From Streptomyces filamentosus (GTDB taxonomy: Bacteria; Actinomycetota; Actinomycetes; Streptomycetales; Streptomycetaceae), in NCBI RefSeq assembly GCF_014654895.1, contig NZ_BNBE01000002.1, positions 434,001-498,000 on the forward strand: a stretch of 64,000 bases of DNA, written 5' to 3'. The translations under genes and the position numbers were made by a program. Positions 44,865 to 51,885 of this stretch are shown piece by piece. The stretch's first letter is position 1. Each line of letters opens with the position of its first letter. The notes under the pieces were generated by a model. The model did no database searches, was not told the origin of the DNA, and saw only the letters and a list, made by a program, of their open reading frames with translations.

Positions 44865-45545
44865 TCACGTTCCGGGTGCGCCGGGCACGAGGATCCGGCG
44901 TCCCGTGACACGACGCGGCACGAGCCTCACGACGGTGTCCCGCCCGTCCCCCGACCAGGGACGCACGGTCACGGCCCGGCTCATGCCCATCGCCTCGGCC
45001 GGGTCGGAGAGCGCGTGGACCGGACCGACGAGCAGAACGCTCCAGCCCCGGCGGAACGCCTCGTCGAGCCGGTCCTCCTCGAAGGCGACCTCGGCGCCGG
45101 CTGCGGCGGCCCGGCCGAGGGCGGACTCCGGCGCGGTGGAGAAGACCAGGCTCTCGTCGAGCACCTGGTAGTTGACCGGGAAGACCGCGAGGCCGTCGGT
45201 CCCCTCGACACCGATCCGGCCGACGCCCCGCCCGTCGAGCAGGGACCAGCACTCCGCCTCGTCGAGTTCCACGAGTTCCGGCCGGTTCCCCGGCGGCGCC
45301 CCGCCGGGAGCGAGGTCGGCCGTGAGCCCGGTCAGCTGCTGGACGGTCGTGTCCAGGGCGTGCGCGAGGCGGACCAGGAACTCGATGCCCGGCGTGGACA
45401 GCTGCTCCTCCACGTAGGCGATGTACCCGGGGGAGGATCCGGCCCGCTCCGCCACCTCTTCGCGGGACAGTCCGAGCTGCCGTCGTCGCGTCGCGACGCG
45501 ACGGCCGAGGTCGCTCTGCTGACGCCGGTCGCCGGTGGTGTTCAT
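44865..45545 (-). CDS. XRE helix-turn-helix fused to pyridoxamine 5'-phosphate oxidase-like domain
   Basis: 226 residues. Residues about 12-70 form an XRE helix-turn-helix (LGRRVATRRRQLGLSREEVA, then GSSPGYIAYVEEQ). Residues about 95-220 form a split-barrel flavin/F420-type domain (ECWSLLDGRGVGRIGVEG, FPVNYQVLDESLVFST). This fusion occurs in actinobacteria; it may be a flavin- or F420-sensing repressor. ATG 45545 overlaps the stop of the upstream USP (ATGA), so it belongs to that DevR-preceded unit. Confidence 0.82.
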   Translation of the reverse strand: MNTTGDRRQQSDLGRRVATRRRQLGLSREEVAERAGSSPGYIAYVEEQLSTPGIEFLVRLAHALDTTVQQLTGLTADLAPGGAPPGNRPELVELDEAECWSLLDGRGVGRIGVEGTDGLAVFPVNYQVLDESLVFSTAPESALGRAAAAGAEVAFEEDRLDEAFRRGWSVLLVGPVHALSDPAEAMGMSRAVTVRPWSGDGRDTVVRLVPRRVTGRRILVPGAPGT

Positions 45546-46456
45546 CGCTCGCTCCCTTCCGGGGCGGCTTCCGCGGTGGCGGGTGACAGCTGCGGTACGA
45601 CGGCGACCGGGCACACCGAGTGGTGCAGGGCCCGGTGGGCCGCTCTGCCGAGCTGGAGGCCGACGAGGCCGTCGCGTCGGCGGGCGCCGAGCACGAGGAG
45701 GTCGGCGGCGGCGGAGCGCTCGGTCAGCACCCGGTGTGCGGCCCCTTCGACGGTGCTGCGCCGCACCCGTACCCGTGGGTTCTCCCGCGCGCGTACGGCG
45801 AGTGCCTTGTCCAGGGTCTCCGCCGCCTCCTCCGCGAGGTACACCCCGGCCTCTCCGCGCAGGAGCGGATGGTCGAGCGGGTCGTGGAGCGGCCGGCGCC
45901 AGGTGCGCACCGCGTCCAGCTCCGCGTCGCGGACCGCCGCCTCGCGGAAGGCGAAGGCGACGGCCGGGGAGTCGACGTCATGGTCGCCGACCCCCAGGAG
46001 GATCCGCCCGTGGCGTGCTTCCAGGGCCTGCCGGTCGCCTCGTACGACGACGACGGGGCACGACGAGCGGGCGGCCACGACGAGGCCGACCGAGCCCAGC
46101 AGGAGGTCGCCGAGTTCGGTGCGTCCGCGCGCGCCGACCACGACGCCCCACGCTCCCCGCCCCTCCCTGAGCAGGGCGCCCGCCGCGTCCTCCGCGGCGA
46201 CGTCGGTGCTGAGGGGGAGCCCGGGCGCCCGCCGGAGGGCGCGCTCCGCGGCCTGGCCGACGATGTTGTCGGCCAGGACCTGGCCCCACGGCCTGTCGGC
46301 GGTCCAGGGGGGTGCGGCGCCCTCGTACCGCTCCCACAGCGAGGCGTGCACGATCCGCAGGGGACATCCCTGCCGCACCGCCTCGTCGACCGCCCAGTCC
46401 AGGGCCGTCAGAGCGGGATCGGACCCGTCGACGCCGACTACCAGGGGGGATTCCAT
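45542..46456 (-). CDS. Tandem universal stress protein
   Basis: 304 residues. N-domain ATP loop VGARGRTELGDLLLGSVG intact; C-domain LGARRRDGLVGLQLGRAAH degenerate. ATG 46456 starts MESPLVVGVDGSDP. A palindrome at 46525 lies 69 bases upstream. The gene is first in a two-gene unit with the XRE/PNPOx-like regulator. Confidence 0.87.
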   Translation of the reverse strand: MESPLVVGVDGSDPALTALDWAVDEAVRQGCPLRIVHASLWERYEGAAPPWTADRPWGQVLADNIVGQAAERALRRAPGLPLSTDVAAEDAAGALLREGRGAWGVVVGARGRTELGDLLLGSVGLVVAARSSCPVVVVRGDRQALEARHGRILLGVGDHDVDSPAVAFAFREAAVRDAELDAVRTWRRPLHDPLDHPLLRGEAGVYLAEEAAETLDKALAVRARENPRVRVRRSTVEGAAHRVLTERSAAADLLVLGARRRDGLVGLQLGRAAHRALHHSVCPVAVVPQLSPATAEAAPEGSER

Positions 46457-46524
46457 CCTGCCCACCGCCTTCCGGTCGTATGGGGGCCTGTTGTCACGCT
46501 CGCACCGGTCGGAGGGGAGGGACA

Positions 46525-46539
46525 GGGCCGACCGGTCCC
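46525..46539. promoter_or_regulatory. DevR/OsdR-type palindrome
   Basis: GGGCCGACCGGTCCC, 69 bases upstream of the minus-strand USP start at 46456. Confidence 0.6.
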
Positions 46540-46596
46540 CCTTCAGGGCTCTGCCAGGCCGTGTCCCCTCCGGCCCGGTCGGGACGCGGCCCTCTG

Positions 46597-46880
46597 AAGC
46601 GGCTTCCCGTCGTGGCCGGGGACGGCCGGCCGGCGCCGTGAGCAGGGGGGCCGGCCGAAGGCGCGCCTCCGCTCGGCCCCGGAGCTCGCCGAGGAGGTGC
46701 GCCACGAACGGTCGGGTTGCTGGTGCCCAAGGGCGATGCCACGCGCGGCGTACAGGTCGCGGACGGCGTGGTGACGCTCACCGGCCGGATGCCGGAGTCC
46801 CTGCCCGCTGCTCCGGCGGTGCGTCCGGCCAGGACGGTGTCCGGTGTCGTGGGCGCCACGGCGGCTTTCACCGACGTGGC
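46597..46880 (+). pseudogene. Relic of a CBS-CBS-BON gene
   Basis: Scattered pieces of a CBS-BON protein remain in order on the plus strand: KRLPVVAGDGRP (CBS2 core, 46597), ELAEEVRHE in another frame (linker before BON, near 46685), then VQVADGVVTLTGRMPES and VRPARTVSGVVGATAAFT (BON, 46750-46875). The first CBS motif and the SRSDLLKVFL block are gone and the frame changes. The 3' end is overlapped by the DUF1918 gene in antisense. Confidence 0.7.
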
Positions 46881-47134
46881 GCAGCCGTCCGCGCCGAGCG
46901 GGGGAAATGCTGGACCCGGGCGTCCGGGCCGGGGAAGACGAGGGTGACCCGGCCGGTGTCCGACCAGCAGACGTCGAAGGGCGGGGTCCCGTCCTCGTGG
47001 TGCAGTGCCACGATCTCGCCGTCCCGTCCCTCGTCCCCGACGGTGGCACCACCGACGATCAACCGGTCGCCCACGCGGGCCCACAGGCCGGGGCGGGAAC
47101 TCTCCGGGCTGTTCCGTGTTGCGGTGCGGTTCAT
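46868..47134 (-). CDS. DUF1918 protein
   Basis: 88 residues. The family pattern is clear: ARVGDRLIVGGATVGDEGRD, GEIVALHHEDGTPPFDVCW and VTLVFPGPDA. Function unknown; DUF1918 proteins are small and common in actinobacterial stress islands. GGAGGAGAC upstream of ATG 47134 supports the start. It is divergent from a CBS gene, with a DevR-like site between. Confidence 0.87.
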   Translation of the reverse strand: MNRTATRNSPESSRPGLWARVGDRLIVGGATVGDEGRDGEIVALHHEDGTPPFDVCWSDTGRVTLVFPGPDARVQHFPRSARTAAPRR

Positions 47135-47227
47135 GGCTGTCTCCTCCGGGCGGGGCGGCCACGGGACGTCGGCGCCGCGGCCATGTCGCCTCTCTTCACC
47201 CTGTGGGCATGCCCGTCGCCCGCCATA

Positions 47228-47242
47228 GGGGCCAATGGTCCC
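47228..47242. promoter_or_regulatory. DevR/OsdR-type palindrome
   Basis: GGGGCCAATGGTCCC between the DUF1918 gene (start 47134) and the CBS gene (start 47333), about 91-105 bases from each. Confidence 0.55.
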
Positions 47243-47332
47243 GGAAGGGTCCCGTTCGGCACTCCTGCCGTGGACGTGGGCGCCGCAGGGTGGGATCGGC
47301 GGGGAACGTCCGCCCGGCGAAGGAGGGGCGTC

Positions 47333-48010
47333 ATGCAGCACCGCACCGTTTTCGAGGTGATGACGCACCGCGTGGTCACCGTCTCCCCCGGCACGCCCTT
47401 CAAGGAGATCGTGCGCCTTCTCGTGGAGCACGACATCTCGGCGGTTCCCGTCGTCGGCGAGGACCGGCGTCTCCTGGGCGTGGTCTCGGAGGCCGATCTG
47501 CTGAGGGACACCTCCGAACTACCGGATCTGGAGGGCCGCTGGGCGGGCGTCCGGCTGCTGTCCCGGGAGCGGGGCCTCCCCGAGGCGGAGACGGCAGCCG
47601 ATCTGATGACGTCGCCGGCCGTCTCGGCGCAGCCCGGCTGGAACCTCGTCGAGACGGCGAGGACGATGGACCGCAAAGGAGTCAAGCGGCTCCCCGTCAT
47701 CGACGAGACGGGTCGGCTGGTCGGGATCGTCAGCCGCACCGACCTGCTGCGGCCGTTCCTCCGCGGAGACACCGCGATCCGGGAGGAGATCGAGCACGAC
47801 GTCCTGGGCGACACCCTGCGCCTCGCGCCCGACACGCTCCGGGTCGCCGTCGACGACGGGGTCGTCACCCTGACCGGCCGGGTCGAGGAGCGCGCGGACA
47901 TCCCCGTGATCGTCAGGCTGTGCCGTTCCGTGGACGGGGTCGTCGCCCTGCACCAGTCGATCGACTACACGTACGACAACCTGGCCCTCGACGTGGAACC
48001 ACCCCGATGA
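47333..48010 (+). CDS. CBS-CBS-BON protein
   Basis: 225 residues. CBS1 about 4-60 (VFEVMTHRVVTVSPGTPFKE, LLGVVSEADLL), CBS2 about 90-150 (LMTSPAVSAQPGWN, VKRLPVIDETGRLVGIVSRT), BON about 155-210 (VAVDDGVVTLTGRV). GAAGGAGGGG precedes ATG 47333. Its stop overlaps a small frame (ATGA at 48007) that leads into the next CBS gene, so 47333-49784 is probably one operon of CBS, small ORF, CBS, USP. Confidence 0.88.
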   Translation: MQHRTVFEVMTHRVVTVSPGTPFKEIVRLLVEHDISAVPVVGEDRRLLGVVSEADLLRDTSELPDLEGRWAGVRLLSRERGLPEAETAADLMTSPAVSAQPGWNLVETARTMDRKGVKRLPVIDETGRLVGIVSRTDLLRPFLRGDTAIREEIEHDVLGDTLRLAPDTLRVAVDDGVVTLTGRVEERADIPVIVRLCRSVDGVVALHQSIDYTYDNLALDVEPPR

Positions 48011-48247
48011 ACGCCCGCCCCGCGGCTCCGGTGATGGCCGACCGCCGACGTGCGCGCACCGCCTTCGACCGGCGTCTGCGGAAGGGAAACGGGGAGCGCG
48101 TCGCGCCGGACCGCGACTTCGCCGAGGCGCTCGCCGAACTCGGCGGAAGAGCCGACCGAGGACGACGCCCCGGTCGCGGTCGCCCAGGACGGCCGAGCCG
48201 ATCACCTGGTGATCGGGACGACGACCGCACACGAGAGGAGCGGATGA
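48007..48247 (+). pseudogene. Small coupled ORF with apparent frameshift
   Basis: ATG 48007 overlaps the CBS stop (ATGA) and reads MNARPAAPVMADRRRARTAF. A different frame ends AEEPTEDDAPVAVAQ, then DHLVIGTTTAHERSG, with TGA 48245-48247 overlapping the next CBS start. Both junctions look like normal coupling, but they are in different frames, joined near 48140. One base gained or lost would explain this. Without the frameshift the product would be about 79 residues. Family unknown. Confidence 0.4.
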
Positions 48248-48933
48248 TGCGGCACCGCCGGATCGAAGAGCTGATGACCCGTGAGGTGGTGAGCCTCCGC
48301 GGGGACGCGCCGTTCAAAGAGATCGTGCGTGTGCTGTCGCGGCACCGCATCACCGCCGCCCCGGTCGTGGACGAGGCCGACCGGGTGATCGGCATCGTGT
48401 CGGAGGGCCACCTCCTGCGGAAGGCGGCCGATCAGGCCGCCGTCCCCGGGAACACGCCCCCCGTGCCGGGACTGGAGGCGTGGGAGCGGGCGAAGGCGGA
48501 GGGAACACGCGCGGAGGAGCTGATGTCCGCTCCCCCGGTGTGCGCCCGTCCCGGCTGGACGGTCGTGGAGGCCGCGCGTCTGATGGAGGTGCAGGGGGTC
48601 AAGCGCCTGGTCGTCGTCGACGCCCAGGACCGGCTCGTCGGTCTGGTGAGCCGCCGGGACCTGCTGGGGATCTTCCTCCGCGACGACGACGGCATCCGCC
48701 GCGAGATCACCGAGGACGTCCTCGTCGGCACGCTCGGCCTCGCGCCGGACGCCGTGAGCGTCGAGGTGAAGGAGGGGCAGGTGGAGCTGGGCGGCACGGT
48801 GCCGTACCGAGGACTGGTTCCGGTGATCGAGCGCATGTGCGCGACGGTCGACGGCGTGGTCTCGGTCTCGCTCACCCGCCTCGTCCACGGGACCGACGAC
48901 GTCACCGGGGCGCCAGGAGGTGGACGGTCATGA
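48247..48933 (+). CDS. CBS-CBS-BON protein
   Basis: 228 residues. CBS1 about 5-62 (IEELMTREVVSLRGDAPFKE, VIGIVSEGHLL), CBS2 about 94-152 (LMSAPPVCARPGWT, VKRLVVVDAQDRLVGLVSRR), BON about 158-215 (VEVKEGQVELGGTV). GAGAGGAG six bases upstream selects ATG 48247 over ATG 48244 and over the open frame from 48007. Its TGA overlaps the USP ATG (48930). Confidence 0.86.
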   Translation: MRHRRIEELMTREVVSLRGDAPFKEIVRVLSRHRITAAPVVDEADRVIGIVSEGHLLRKAADQAAVPGNTPPVPGLEAWERAKAEGTRAEELMSAPPVCARPGWTVVEAARLMEVQGVKRLVVVDAQDRLVGLVSRRDLLGIFLRDDDGIRREITEDVLVGTLGLAPDAVSVEVKEGQVELGGTVPYRGLVPVIERMCATVDGVVSVSLTRLVHGTDDVTGAPGGGRS

Positions 48934-49784
48934 ACGACGAAGGCATCGTGGTCGGAATCGACGGCTCGGAGGAGGCGGCGGCCGCCGCCCGGTGGGCGGC
49001 CGACGAAGCCGGGCTGCGCGACACAGGCGTCCGTCTGCTCCACGCGCGGCAGCCCTGGCCGGACTCCGTCTCCCGGGTCACGGCCCGGAAGTCTGAGGAC
49101 TCGTGGGCCGAGGAACTGCTGACGAGCACCGCGGCGGGACTGCGCGAGCGGCGTCCGGGCCTCTCCGTGTCCACCCGGATCGCGACCACCGGCCCCGTCC
49201 CGGCGCTGGTCGAAGCGGCGGAGGCGGGTGCCCTGCTGGCCCTGGGTTCGCGTGCGCTGAGCGGCACGGCCGGCTATCTGGTCGGCTCGGTGGGCCTGGC
49301 CGTGGCCGGTGTCGTCGAGCGTCCCGTCGTCCTGGTCCGGGCGACCGACGGCGTCGCTCCGGAGGGCCCCGTCGTGGTCGGGGTCGACGCGCGGCAGCCC
49401 GCGGACGCGGTGCTCGCGTTCTCCTTCGAAGAGGCGGTCCGCCGACGTGTCGGCCTGACCGCCGTCTACGCCCAGCAACTACCGTTCTACGCCTGGGGAC
49501 CTGCCATGGTGCCCGATCCGCGCATCAGTGTGCAGTCGCAGGTCGAGCGCGCGCTGGAGGACACGTTGGAGCCCTGGCGCGCGAAGTGTCCCGAGGTCGC
49601 CACCGCGGCCTCCGTGGTGATCGGACCGGCCGGCCCCGAACTCGTACGGGCCGCCTCCGGTGGCGGTCTGGTGGTCGTGGGACGGCGTACGCGCCGTTCG
49701 GCGATGGGCGCTCACATCGGCAGCGTCGCCCATGCCGTGCTGCACCACAGCCGGGCCCCCGTCGTCCTCGTACCGCACGACTGA
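48930..49784 (+). CDS. Tandem universal stress protein
   Basis: 284 residues. Both nucleotide loops deviate: LGSRALSGTAGYLVGSVG has Ala at the second glycine, and VGRRTRRSAMGAHIGSVAH keeps GS but not the spacing glycine, so ATP binding is uncertain. The first strand IVVGIDGSEEA is typical. ATG 48930 overlaps the CBS stop (ATGA). Last gene of the 47333 operon. Confidence 0.86.
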   Translation: MNDEGIVVGIDGSEEAAAAARWAADEAGLRDTGVRLLHARQPWPDSVSRVTARKSEDSWAEELLTSTAAGLRERRPGLSVSTRIATTGPVPALVEAAEAGALLALGSRALSGTAGYLVGSVGLAVAGVVERPVVLVRATDGVAPEGPVVVGVDARQPADAVLAFSFEEAVRRRVGLTAVYAQQLPFYAWGPAMVPDPRISVQSQVERALEDTLEPWRAKCPEVATAASVVIGPAGPELVRAASGGGLVVVGRRTRRSAMGAHIGSVAHAVLHHSRAPVVLVPHD

Positions 49785-49795
49785 TCCCGGCGGGA

Positions 49796-50470
49796 CCCGG
49801 GCTCGGGGGCCGGTTCGGACGCGGTTCAGCCCCTGGCCGCGCCGCCGGGCGCAGCCGTACCGCCGTGACCTTGTACTCCGGGCACGAGGTCACGGCGTCG
49901 GCGTGGTCCGAGGTCTGCGAGTGGACCCCGTCGGACGGGAAGTGGAAGGCGCAGAAGACCTGTCCGGGGGCGACGTCGCTCCCCGCTCGGGCGATCAGCC
50001 TCGCCTGGCCGTGGCGGCTGTCCACCACGACGGGAGCACCGTCCTCGACTCCGTACCTCGCGGCGTCCTCGGGGTGCAGGTCGAGATGGTCATGGGGGTC
50101 GAGCACGAGGTGGCGCCGTGACGGGTCGTGCTGCCGGAGTTGTAGTGGGCCCAGTGGCGTCCGGTGACGAGCAGGAGCGGGTGGTCGGCGTCCGGTTCCT
50201 CTTCCGGTGGCAGGTGGGGCGCGGCGGAGAGGCGGGCGCGGCCGTCCGGGGTGGCGAACCGTTCGGTGCGGAGGGTGGACTCGCGGGGTCGGTCGGGCCG
50301 GGGGCAGCGCCGCGGAACGGCTCCTTGCCGGTCGAGCCGGACATGCGAGACACCTGCGAAGACGGGGGCCACACGGCCGTACCCGGCAAGGGTCCTCTCA
50401 GGTGTGCGGCAACCGAGGGCGTGACCCATCGCCGCGCTCACCGCGTGGACGATGTCGAAGTCGCTTCGGC
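49796..50470 (-). pseudogene. C-terminal relic of a molybdopterin oxidoreductase
   Basis: Minus-strand fragments spell the end of a formate dehydrogenase/nitrate reductase-type catalytic subunit: FDIVHAVSAAMGHALGC, RFATPDGRARLS and LLLVTGRHWAHYNSGSTTRH in one frame, then HLVLDPHDHLDLHPEDAARY, VVVDSRHGQARL, VFCAFHFPSDGV and NxxTSCPEYKVTAV-like DAVTSCPEYKVTAVRL in another. A frameshift lies near 50120. The metal-cofactor N-terminal domains are missing and no native stop is found. Loss of an anaerobic or nitrogen enzyme is implied. Confidence 0.72.
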
Positions 50471-50713
50471 CGCCACGGGAAATCCGGCTCCGCCCCGTCC
50501 CCGCGGTCCGGAGGCGGCGGGCTCCTCTGCGTCGGCCGCTCTGGCCCGCTCCGGCGCGGCGGGCAGCGGGTCGCCCCCGCTCTGCGTGCCGTGCGACCAG
50601 CTCACGGAGCGCGTCGTGCCGCCCACGCGACTCGGCGGGCGTCCGGCGGGGCACGTTCCCAGCCCGGCCGGGCGGACGCCTTCCCGCATCCCGACGGCCT
50701 CCCACGGAACGAC

Positions 50714-50977
50714 CTACGGCTCTCCGCTCCGCAGAGCGCTCAGCCGCCTCCGGTACTCCTCCTCGTCGATCTCACCGCGGGCCAGCCGCTCGCCGAGAAT
50801 CCGCTCCGGACCCGTGGGGCCGCCCTGCCGCGAGGGGCGTTCAGCGGCCCGGTCCAGCACTCGGAAGATCAACACGAGGGCGGTGATCAGGAGTCCCCAG
50901 AAAAGGATCATTCCTGCCGACATGGCGAACCAGCCCCATCCGTTCATGCCGTCGCCGTTCCAGAACATCATGGCCAC
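50714..50977 (-). CDS. SHOCT-domain small membrane protein
   Basis: 87 residues. One membrane helix (WFAMSAGMILFWGLLITALVLIF), then a C-terminal SHOCT domain (RILGERLARGEIDEEEYRRR). GTG 50977 follows GGGAG; ATG 50971 is an alternative. SHOCT proteins often assemble or multimerise; the role is unknown. It is divergent from the ABC exporter with a DevR-like site at 51073 between. Confidence 0.82.
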   Translation of the reverse strand: MAMMFWNGDGMNGWGWFAMSAGMILFWGLLITALVLIFRVLDRAAERPSRQGGPTGPERILGERLARGEIDEEEYRRRLSALRSGEP

Positions 50978-51072
50978 TCACGCTCCCGAGGGCCGGCTCG
51001 GTCCCGGCCGAGCGGAACCCCGGCCACTCCGACCTCCTCTCCCACTGTGTGCCGCCCGGGGCGCCGAGCACA

Positions 51073-51087
51073 GGGCCGGTCGGTCCC
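51073..51087. promoter_or_regulatory. DevR/OsdR-type palindrome
   Basis: GGGCCGGTCGGTCCC, 50 bases upstream of the ABC ATPase start and 96 bases from the SHOCT start. Same 15-mer as at 32919. Confidence 0.6.
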
Positions 51088-51136
51088 CCGTACGGTGCCG
51101 ACCGGCCGTGGCGGCCGGGCGCCTCCGGGATCTCGA

Positions 51137-51883
51137 ATGGAGGGTATGAACGGTGACCGTCCCCTTCTGGTCGCCACCGGAGTCCGCAAGATCTACCGGA
51201 CGGGCTCGGTGGCGGTCACCGCCCTGGACGATCTGGATCTCGTCGTGCGGCACGGGGAACTCGTGGCGGTGATGGGCCCGTCCGGCTCCGGCAAGACCAC
51301 CCTCCTCAACTGTCTCTCCGGGCTCGACGACATCGACGGCGGACGGGTCGAGATCGACGGTCACGACCTCTTCGCGATGTCGGACGCCGCGCGCACGGAG
51401 CACCGGGCCCGCACCATGGGCTTCATCTTCCAGTCGTTCAACCTGATCCCGGTCTTCTCCGCGGCGGAGAACGTCGAACTGCCCCTGCTCCTCGTGGGCG
51501 TCCGGCCGCGCGAGGCGCGCCGACGGGCTCTGACCGCGCTCGAACGGGTCGGGCTCGCCCCTCGGGTCGAGCACCGCCCCAGTGAACTGTCCGGCGGCGA
51601 ACAGCAGCGTGTGACCATCGCACGCGCCCTGGTCGGACGGCCGGCCATCGTGTGGGCGGACGAGCCGACCGGCAACCTCGACAGCGCCATGGCCGGCCAG
51701 GTGATGGACCTGCTGTGCGACCTCAACCGTGACGAGGGCCAGACGATCGTCCTGGTCACCCACGACAGCGCCATCGGGGCGCGCGTCCCCCGGCTGATCC
51801 GGATGCGTGACGGTCGACTGGTCGACGACGTCCGCCAGGCCGTGGCCGGCCGCGCCGTGGACCGCGGCATCCCTCCGAGCTGA
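51137..51883 (+). CDS. ABC transporter ATP-binding protein (MacB/LolD type)
   Basis: 248-residue nucleotide-binding subunit. Walker A GPSGSGKTTLL, Q-loop in FIFQSFNLIPVF, signature LSGGEQQRV, Walker B IVWADEPTGNLD, and H-loop VLVTHD. This is the MacB/LolD/FtsE branch that works with FtsX-type permeases in export or envelope stress. ATG 51137 was preferred because the GGAGG is too close to ATG 51146; either is possible. The permease starts three bases after the stop. Confidence 0.9.
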   Translation: MEGMNGDRPLLVATGVRKIYRTGSVAVTALDDLDLVVRHGELVAVMGPSGSGKTTLLNCLSGLDDIDGGRVEIDGHDLFAMSDAARTEHRARTMGFIFQSFNLIPVFSAAENVELPLLLVGVRPREARRRALTALERVGLAPRVEHRPSELSGGEQQRVTIARALVGRPAIVWADEPTGNLDSAMAGQVMDLLCDLNRDEGQTIVLVTHDSAIGARVPRLIRMRDGRLVDDVRQAVAGRAVDRGIPPS

Positions 51884-51885
51884 TC

